A model generated the notes under the pieces. It made no database searches, was not told where the DNA came from, and worked only from the letters and a program-made list of their open reading frames with translations. A stretch of DNA of 23,265 nucleotides from Obelidium mucronatum (taxonomy: Eukaryota; Chytridiomycota; Chytridiomycetes; Chytridiales; Chytriomycetaceae): NCBI GenBank assembly GCA_025765595.1, contig JAIVFH010000379.1:1-23265 (forward strand), given 5' to 3'. Position 1 is the first letter of the stretch. Each line of letters begins with the position of its first letter. The translations under genes were made by a program, and so were the position numbers. Shown piece by piece: positions 16,008-23,265 of the stretch.

Positions 16008-18601
16008 GTTCAGTGTGACTCAGCCACACTGGCCGGGATCCCGGCCACTGGCCCCAGCAAGTCACCTGTCTGTTGCCCACCCTTGCTTCTTGCAGCAATG
16101 GCTTTGTGGAGCCTGTAGCTTCATTTTGAGCTGCTGGTGGATGCTTTTAGACCTTGTTCAGTGTGACTCAGCCACAGATCCCGGCCACTGGCCCCAGCAA
16201 GTCACCTGTCTGTTGCCCACCCTTGCTTTTTGCAGCAATGGCTTTGTGGAGCCTGTAGCTTCATTTTGAGCTGCTGGTGGATGCTTTTAGACCATGTTCA
16301 GTGTGACTCAGCCACAGATCCCGGCCACTGGCCCCAGCAAGTCACCTGTCTGTTGCCCACCCTTGCTTCTTGGAGCAATGGCTTTGTGGAGCCTGAAGCT
16401 TCATTTTGAGCTGCTGGTGGATGCTTTTAGACCTTGTTCAGTGTGACTCAGCCACACTGGCCGGGATCCCGGCCCAGCAAGTCACCTGTCTGTTGCCCAC
16501 CCTTGCTTCTTGCAGCAATGGCTTTGTGGAGCCTGTAGCTTCATTTTGAGCTGCTGGTGGATGCTTTTAGACCTTGTTCAGTGTGACTCAGCCACAGATC
16601 CCGGCCACTGGCCCCAGCAAGTCACCTGTCTGTTGCCCACCCTTGCTTCTTGGAGCAATGGCTTTGTGGAGCCTAAAGCTTCATTTTGAGCTGCTGGTGG
16701 ATGCTTTTAGACCTTGTTCAGTGTGACTCAGCCACACTGGCCGGGATCCCGGCCACTGGCCCCAGCAAGTCACCTGTCTGTTGCCCACCCTTGCTTCTTG
16801 CAGCAATGGCTTTGTGGAGCCTGTAGCTTCATTTTGAGCTGCTGGTGGATGCTTTTAGACCATGTTCAGTGTGACTCAGCCACACTGGCCGGGATCCCGG
16901 CCACTGGCCCCAGCAAGTCACCTGTCTGTTGCCCACCCTTGCTTCTTGCAGCAATGGCATTGTGGAGCCTGAAGCTTCATTTTGAGCTGCTGGTGGATGC
17001 TTTTAGACCATGTTCAGTGTGACTCTGCCACAGATCCCGGCCACTGGCCCCAGCAAGTCACCTGTCTGTTGCCCACCCTTGCTTCTTGCAGCAATGGCTT
17101 TGTGGAGCCTGTAGCTTCATTTTGAGCTGCTGGTGGATGCTTTTAGACCTTGTTCAGTGTGACTCAGCCACAGATCCCGGCCACTGGCCCCAGCAAGTCA
17201 CCTGTCTGTTGCCCACCCTTGCTTCTTGGAGCAATGGCTTTGTGGAGCCTGAAGCTTCATTTTGAGCTGCTGGTGGATGCTTTTAGACCTTGTTCAGTGT
17301 GACTCAGCCACACTGGCCGGGATCCCGGCCACTGGCCCCAGCAAGTCACCTGTCTGTTGCCCACCCTTGCTTCTTGCAGCAATGGCTTTGTGGAGCCTGT
17401 AGCTTCATTTTGAGCTGCTGGTGGATGCTTTTAGACCATGTTCAGTGTGACTCAGCCACACTGGCCGGGATCCCGGCCACTGGCCCCAGCAAGTCACCTG
17501 TCTGTTGCCCACCCTTGCTTCTTGCAGCAATGGCTTTGTGGAGCCTGTAGCTTCATTTTGAGCTGCTGGTGGATGCTTTTAGACCATGTTCAGTGTGACT
17601 CAGCCACACTGGCCGGGATCCCGGCCACTGGCCCCAGCAAGTCACCTGTCTGTTGCTCACCCTTGCTTCTTGCAGCAATGGCTTTGAGGAGCCTGAAGCT
17701 TCATTTTGAGCTGCTGGTGGATGCTTTTAGACCATGTTCAGTGTGACTCAGCCACACTGGCCGGGATCCCGGCCACTGGCCCCAGCAAGTCACCTGTCTG
17801 TTGCCCACCCTTGCTTCTTGCAGCAATGGCATTGTGGAGCCTGAAGCTTCATTTTGAGCTGCTGGTGGATGCTTTTAGACCATGTTCAGTGTGACTCTGC
17901 CACAGATCCCGGCCACTGGCCCCAGCAAGTCACCTGTCTGTTGCCCACCCTTGCTTCTTGCAGCAATGGCTTTGTGGAGCCTGTAGCTTCATTTTGAGCT
18001 GCTGGTGGATGCTTTTAGACCATGTTCAGTGTGACTCAGCCACACTGCGGATCCCGGCCACTGGCCCCAGCAAGTCACCTGTCTGTTGCCCATCCTTGCT
18101 TCTTGCAGCAATGGCTTTGTGGAGCCTGAAGCTTCATTTTGAGCTGCTGGTGGATGCTTTTAGACCTTGTTCAGTGTGACTCAGCCACACTGGCCGGGAT
18201 CCTGGCCACTGGCCCCAGCAAGTCACCTGTCTGTTGCCCACCCTTGCTTCTTGGAGCAATGGCTTTGTGGAGCCTGAAGCTTCATTTTGAGCTGCTGGTG
18301 GATTCTTTTAGACCATGTTCAGTGTGACTCTGCCACAGATCCCGGCCACTGGCCCCAGCAAGTCACCTGTCTGTTGCCCACCCTTGCTTCTTGCAGCAAT
18401 GGCTTTGTGGAGCCTGTAGCTTCATTTTGAGCTGCTGGTGGATGCTTTTAGACCTTGTTCAGTGTGACTCAGCCACAGATCCCGGCCACTGGCCCCAGCA
18501 AGTCACCTGTCTGTTGCCCACCCTTGCTTCTTGCAGCAATGGCTTTGTGGAGCCTGAAGCTTCATTTTGAGCTGCTGGTGGATGCTTTTAGACCATGTTC
18601 A
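16008..18601 (+). repeat. Satellite array 2, 18 monomers
   Basis: Monomers start near 16008, 16156, 16296, 16436, 16576, 16716, 16864, 17012, 17152, 17292, 17440, 17588, 17736, 17884, 18024, 18170, 18318 and 18458. Long forms (148 bp) contain the 18-bp palindrome TGGCCGGGATCCCGGCCA. Short forms (140 bp) have lost its left half. One monomer (16436) instead lacks 8 bp to the right of it. Other diagnostic variants are TTGCAGC/TTGGAGC, CTGTAGC/CTGAAGC, GACCATG/GACCTTG and GACTCAG/GACTCTG. Monomers 7-8 (GGCATTG then GACTCTG) recur as 13-14, showing local block duplication. Open frames of up to about 100 codons are satellite artefacts. Confidence 0.97.
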
Positions 18602-18743
18602 TGTTGGAGGCACATGAAACTCATGTTGCAAGCTCCATGTTTGGAAATAAAGTTTAAGAATTCTCTCCAAAATCTCTCTAGTGTCCACAACGATCAGCTC
18701 ACCTGTCTACAGAACCAGCACCGCTTCCAGTCCCTCTACAACA
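18602..18743 (+). repeat. 5' LTR, element copy 2
   Basis: 142 bp, identical by eye to the LTRs of copy 1. It is preceded by GTTCA at 18597-18601. Confidence 0.95.
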
Positions 18744-18762
18744 GATTAAGAAGTCTTATTAC
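18744..18762 (+). other. Presumed primer binding site, copy 2
   Basis: Same sequence as 12743-12761, directly after the LTR. The primer is uncertain. Confidence 0.4.
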
Positions 18763-19027
18763 TCAACATCTGTTAAATTTTCCTGTACCAATTAGTCAGG
18801 GAACCCTTAAAAAGCCGGAACGTTCAAGCATTTACTGTTACACAAGCACCTCAGCCGCTACTACCAAAGCAACTACAGCCTCTACTACTACTACAAACAG
18901 CTAAAACTACTTATTAAAACCAGTTTATTCAACTACAACAACTTCTACTTTCTACTACTTGAAACACTTGAAACCCAACCAACCCCCAACTACTACGCCT
19001 CAAAATTTTTCTTGACTTCAACTAAAA

Positions 19028-20506
19028 ATGACAACCAACAACAACTTGAAAACTACTTTTACGCTTGATCATGATAACATCAGCGATTTCCACCAGTGGG
19101 TTGATGACATTGAAGGTGTTGCAGCCCAACACAACGTTCTCCACACCATTCGTCTCGATCCAGAATCCCATGATGATAATGTCAACAACTACTTGGTTCC
19201 TTATGGTCCAAATGGTGCTATTACTGATGATCCACAGTTACTTGAACTTGCAGTCTGGGATAATCATGAAGACCCGAATGATCCATGGGTTCTTCAGCTG
19301 ACCAATGTTCCAAATACTTGTCCAGGGTCCTACGCAAACAACAAGATGATGCAACGTATCATCAAGTGGAATATTTCCGCTGCCCTATTGAATATTTGTC
19401 AGCAAAACACAAAGTGCGCACGTACCTGGATTCGAAACCTCCAGACCTACTACAATGCACAAACTAGGACCGATACGAAGGAAACCATCAAAGAGTGGAT
19501 TACACTTCAACACCTGTCACATGAGTCAATTAGCGAATACTACAATCGATTCTCCAACATTCTTACCAAGATGCGTGCTGATCCAACTAATGCCGCATTC
19601 CGTCCATTTGTCAATCTCCCTGAAGTTATTAATCATGTCATTGACGCACTCTACAAACAATCTTTTGGTCATCAAATTCAAAGAATCAAAAGCTTGGAAA
19701 TTACAAACCTCAGTGATCTCTTGAAAGAACTCTTGGAGACTGAGAAGAACATCGGCTTCAAACCAAAGAAGACCGCAACTGATTTTGCCTTGCTCCTTGG
19801 AAGTGGACAACCCAATGGAAGCAGCAATTTTAATTCCAATGGGACTGGGCGAGGAGGTTTCCGTATGCGTGGTAGAGGCCGTGGTCGCGGAAGCTACAAC
19901 AACGCGAGCGGTCGCCCCGGACCTTATCCAGCTCAGAACACCCAGTGGAACCGTGGAGGCGGGAACTCTAATAGGGGAGGATACGTTAACCAGGGAAGAC
20001 AATTTCCTGTTAATAGTAACCAACCCACTCACCGCTTACACGCGTTAGAGTTTACAACTCAACAACCGCCAAGCCCTTGCAAAACTTGCGGAGGCAACCA
20101 CTTCCACGTTCAATGCTTCAAGTCCCAGGACTATCCATTCAACGCGCTACTTCCTTTCCCTCAGGGGAAGCCGCTGCTGCCACCAAACAGGATCCGCAAT
20201 GATATAGTCAAACACCCGCTGATCCAACAACTACTTTCGAAACCGCAAAACGCATTGTTCAATGCTCCTTTCGACAGCTACCAATGGCAGCAACCCGTAT
20301 ACTATCAACAACAATCACTGATAGTTCCGCAACAACAACTTCCGCCACCGCCAGCTGCTCAACAACAACCTACAGTTTCTTTCCAGCAGCAACCGACAGT
20401 TAACAATGATCAGCAAACCATAAATAGTGCAAATACCCAGGCAAATAACTTAGCTTTGGGGTCTGGTACTATCGTTCCTGCGGGTTTTTACCGGGGCCAG
20501 CACTAA
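19028..20506 (+). CDS. gag: Copia-type Gag, element copy 2
   Basis: This is a 492-codon intact frame identical to the gag of copy 1 except for three residues: F65I (base 19220), T465I (base 20421) and M482I (base 20473). All three nucleotide differences change an amino acid, but they fall outside the RGG box (276-300) and the zinc knuckle (351-363). It has the same start context, the same CX2CX3HX4C knuckle and the same Gln/Asn-rich tail. Because the copy sits in a duplicated block, its open frame is not independent evidence for selection. Confidence 0.93.
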   Translation: MTTNNNLKTTFTLDHDNISDFHQWVDDIEGVAAQHNVLHTIRLDPESHDDNVNNYLVPYGPNGAITDDPQLLELAVWDNHEDPNDPWVLQLTNVPNTCPGSYANNKMMQRIIKWNISAALLNICQQNTKCARTWIRNLQTYYNAQTRTDTKETIKEWITLQHLSHESISEYYNRFSNILTKMRADPTNAAFRPFVNLPEVINHVIDALYKQSFGHQIQRIKSLEITNLSDLLKELLETEKNIGFKPKKTATDFALLLGSGQPNGSSNFNSNGTGRGGFRMRGRGRGRGSYNNASGRPGPYPAQNTQWNRGGGNSNRGGYVNQGRQFPVNSNQPTHRLHALEFTTQQPPSPCKTCGGNHFHVQCFKSQDYPFNALLPFPQGKPLLPPNRIRNDIVKHPLIQQLLSKPQNALFNAPFDSYQWQQPVYYQQQSLIVPQQQLPPPPAAQQQPTVSFQQQPTVNNDQQTINSANTQANNLALGSGTIVPAGFYRGQH

Positions 20507-20513
20507 GTTGGCC
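20482..20513 (+). promoter_or_regulatory. Possible -1 frameshift signal, copy 2
   Basis: GGGTTTT at 20482-20488 and the GGCCA/TGGCC stem at 20495-20499 and 20509-20513 are unchanged from copy 1. Confidence 0.5.
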
Positions 20514-20607
20514 GAAAGATGGACTTGAAGTTGACGCCCCACCTATAACTCAAGTCATCAGTACATCAGCATCACATCAAATGGAAGAAGATGAAAACCA
20601 AATACCT

Positions 20608-21260
20608 TCAACTACGCAGCTATCAACACTCGCCCGGACATCTCTACAGCTATCTCTTTTCTATCTATCTTCTCCAGCAAACCATCTCAGCAACATTGGG
20701 AAGACCTCATGCGTGTCTTCCGCTACATCCATGACACACAAGACCATGGTATCCTCTACTCCAAACAAGGCAATTCAAGTCCTATCGGCTACAGCGACGC
20801 CGCGTACAACATCCATCATGAAGCGAAGTCACAGCTTGGCTACATGGTTGTCCTCGCGGATGGCGTCATCAGCTGGAAATCATCCAAGACTCCAGTCACA
20901 CCACTCTCATCTACAGAAGCCGAATACATGTCCATTAGCGAATTAGGACGCAAACTACAGTCTTTTATTCAGCTATACGATACACTCAACATACCACTCG
21001 AAAAACCAATTCAAGTCTTTGAAGACAACCAGTCTACTATTCATCAATGCAACAACGACGTATTCTCACATCGATCCAAGCACATCAATATTCGATACCA
21101 CTATATCCGCGAAATGGTCAATTTAAAACAAGTCAAGGTCACTTGGATCAAGACCGCTGACCAGCCAGCCGATTTACTCACCAAGTGTCTTGGACGCGAT
21201 CAATTCAAGAAACTTCGTGCCCGATTTGGCATGATGTCTCTTACCGCGATTACAATTTAA
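20608..21260 (+). pseudogene. pol: RT C-terminal end plus RNase H fragment, element copy 2
   Basis: Same content and frame breaks as 14607-15259. Two base differences are seen: C to T at 20936 (silent in the RNase H frame) and G to A at 20952, which turns GRELQSF into GRKLQSF. The RNase H motifs are otherwise retained. No upstream RT palm, integrase or protease is present. Confidence 0.88.
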
Positions 21261-21456
21261 ACTATTTACGATTCAAGATTGACTTCCGCGATACGCATTG
21301 GGGCTAGTCGTGATTTGCCCCTCATAATGCTAAGTCAACTCTATTCAATTCAATTTCGATTTCGATTCTAGAACCTAGAAACTTCATATTTTAAACATAC
21401 AACTCATATAGAACACACCAACTATTTATTCAAGTTTAAAAGTATACAAGAAAACC

Positions 21457-21529
21457 AACCACTTAGCTCAATGGTCAGAGCACAAGTCTGCTATCAAGAC
21501 AACCCAGGTTCAAGACCTGCTCTGCGCAC
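21457..21529 (+). ncRNA. tRNA-like module with box A and box B, copy 2
   Basis: Box A at 21464-21474 and box B at 21507-21517, identical to copy 1. Confidence 0.6.
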
Positions 21530-21856
21530 TTGTTCGATTATTACATATCCGCCTATGAAGGTTTCACTTTATCCTTGCTTCGCCATTTTAATGGTTGAGC
21601 GAGGGACGAGTGTTTTAGTCAGTAAGAATCTGACACAGGGTGTAATAACGCAAGACCGCACAGAAAGACACAACTCTCAAGCGATTCACACGATCAAGGG
21701 GAAGGCACCATCACGTGACAATCACATGACCTTCGCCGAACCCGAATTAAATCACCAAACCTTAATTAATCATTGGCAATTAATCAAGTCACATTCATGT
21801 CACATGACGCAAGTCTGATCGTTGTTCAATTCATTCTTTATTCAATCATGTTCGCT

Positions 21857-21866
21857 TGAGGGGAAG
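21857..21866 (+). other. Polypurine tract, copy 2
   Basis: Same purine run as copy 1, directly before the 3' LTR. Confidence 0.8.
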
Positions 21867-22008
21867 TGTTGGAGGCACATGAAACTCATGTTGCAAGCTC
21901 CATGTTTGGAAATAAAGTTTAAGAATTCTCTCCAAAATCTCTCTAGTGTCCACAACGATCAGCTCACCTGTCTACAGAACCAGCACCGCTTCCAGTCCCT
22001 CTACAACA
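21867..22008 (+). repeat. 3' LTR, element copy 2
   Basis: 142 bp, identical by eye to the other three LTRs, followed by GTTCA. Confidence 0.95.
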
Positions 22009-23265
22009 GTTCAGTGTGACTCAGCCACACTGGCCGGGATCCCGGCCACTGGCCCCAGCAAGTCACCTGTCTGTTGCCCACCCTTGCTTCTTGCAGCAAT
22101 GGCTTTGTGGAGCCTGTAGCTTCATTTTGAGCTGCTGGTGGATGCTTTTAGACCTTGTTCAGTGTGACTCAGCCACAGATCCCGGCCACTGGCCCCAGCA
22201 AGTCACCTGTCTGTTGCCCACCCTTGCTTTTTGCAGCAATGGCTTTGTGGAGCCTGTAGCTTCATTTTGAGCTGCTGGTGGATGCTTTTAGACCATGTTC
22301 AGTGTGACTCAGCCACAGATCCCGGCCACTGGCCCCAGCAAGTCACCTGTCTGTTGCCCACCCTTGCTTCTTGGAGCAATGGCTTTGTGGAGCCTGAAGC
22401 TTCATTTTGAGCTGCTGGTGGATGCTTTTAGACCTTGTTCAGTGTGACTCAGCCACACTGGCCGGGATCCCGGCCCAGCAAGTCACCTGTCTGTTGCCCA
22501 CCCTTGCTTCTTGGAGCAATGGCTTTGTGGAGCCTGAAGCTTCATTTTGAGCTGCTGGTGGATGCTTTTAGACCTTGTTCAGTGTGACTCTGCCACAGAT
22601 CCCGGCCACTGGCCCCAGCAAGTCACCTGTCTGTTGCCCACCCTTGCTTCTTGGAGCAATGGCTTTGTGGAGCCTGAAGCTTCATTTTGAGCTGCTGGTG
22701 GATTCTTTTAGACCATGTTCAGTGTGACTCTGCCACAGGATCCCGGCCACTGGCCCCAGCAAGTCACCTGTCTGTTGCCCACCCTTGCTTCTTGGAGCAA
22801 TGGCTTTGTGGAGCCTGAAGCTTCATTTTGAGCTGCTGGTGGATGCTTTTAGACCTTGTTCAGTGTGACTCAGCCACACTGGCTGGGATCCCGGCCACTG
22901 GCCCCAGCAAGTCACCTGTCTGTTGCCCACCCTTGCTTCTTGCAGCAATGGCTTTGTGGAGCCTGTAGCTTCATTTTGAGCTGCTGGTGGATGCTTTTAG
23001 ACCATGTTCAGTGTGACTCTCTGTTGCCCACCCTTGCTTCTTGCAGGCAATGGCTTTGTGGAGCCTGTAGCTTCATTTTGAGCTGCTGGTGGATTCTTTT
23101 AGACCATGTTCAGTGTGACTCTGCCACAGATCCCGGCCACTGGCCCCAGCAAGTCACCTGTCTGTTGCCCACCCTTGCTTCTTGGAGCAATGGCTTTGTG
23201 GAGCCTGAAGCTTCATTTTGAGCTGCTGGTGGATGCTTTTAGACCTTGTTCAGTGTGACTCGCCA
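22009..23265 (+). repeat. Satellite array 3, about 9 monomers, runs off the window
   Basis: The first three monomers and part of the fourth match 16008-16512, then the arrays diverge at 16513/22514 (TTGCAGC versus TTGGAGC). Later monomers include a shortened one near 23009, where the palindrome region is deleted and GACTC joins TCTGTTGCCC. The GATTCTTTT variant occurs near 22562-22706 and again near 23092. It ends at the window edge inside a monomer. Confidence 0.96.

Larger units (their letters stand above)
18602..22008 (+). mobile_element. Non-autonomous copia-family LTR retrotransposon, copy 2
   Basis: This matches 12601-16007 at a constant offset of 6001 bp, with only five base differences found by eye (20 of the 25 bases below are identical in both: positions 19220, 20421, 20473, 20936 and 20952 are the differing ones). 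The target duplication GTTCA is at 18597-18601 and 22009-22013. The next 500 bp of satellite, including rare monomer variants, also match, so the block was duplicated with its surroundings. Confidence 0.95.

Noticed and set aside
16008..18601. Repeated 62-102 codon open frames with CWWMLLDHVQCDSATL-like sequence
   Set aside because: They are translations of the satellite. The monomer lengths of 140 and 148 bp break the frame, and the same DNA is open in two frames by composition.

Overview
The window is eukaryotic, repeat-dominated DNA with no recognisable host gene. It holds Ty1/copia-type LTR retrotransposons, a roughly 140-148 bp satellite, long homopolymers, pentanucleotide arrays and T-rich low-complexity tracts. 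The copia protein motifs would fit a fungus or another eukaryotic microbe with a repeat-rich genome. That placement is an inference, and I cannot name the organism.

Layout. 1-367: dispersed repeat ending in a CTAG-type terminus. 486-892: non-coding, with a cluster of short AATAGCGC/AATCGGATCG repeats. 893-3219 and 4565-7001: two diverged copies of one large non-coding repeat (minisatellite, poly-G, TTGTA array with flanking inverted repeats, TCATTACAAG cluster, T-rich tract). Both end in the same 48-nt module. 3413-3699: two satellite monomers in reverse orientation, forming a fold-back. 7249-7585: a second copy of the repeat seen at 46-367, again ending in the 48-nt module and abutting a copia RNase H gene.

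7586-11942, minus strand: a decayed copia pol (protease, integrase, linker, RT, RNase H). It carries several nonsense codons and a GC-rich insert at 9080-9408 flanked by a duplicated pol segment. 11943-23265: satellite arrays into which a 3407-bp copia-family element is inserted, present twice (12601-16007 and 18602-22008) exactly 6001 bp apart. Both copies have the same 5-bp target duplication and the same flanking satellite variants, so the second copy reflects duplication of a satellite-plus-element block rather than a new insertion.

The plus-strand elements keep 142-bp LTRs, an intact 492-codon gag, a possible -1 frameshift signal at the end of gag, a polypurine tract and an RNase H fragment. 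They have lost protease, integrase and most of RT. Their RNase H is nearly identical in protein sequence to the minus-strand pol, so that decayed copy represents the family whose full-length members could have mobilised them in trans. The most unusual features are this gag-retaining non-autonomous element with its slippery site, a tRNA-like module with box A and box B upstream of the 3' LTR, and a Helitron-like 3' terminus whose junction can be checked against an empty site in the same window.
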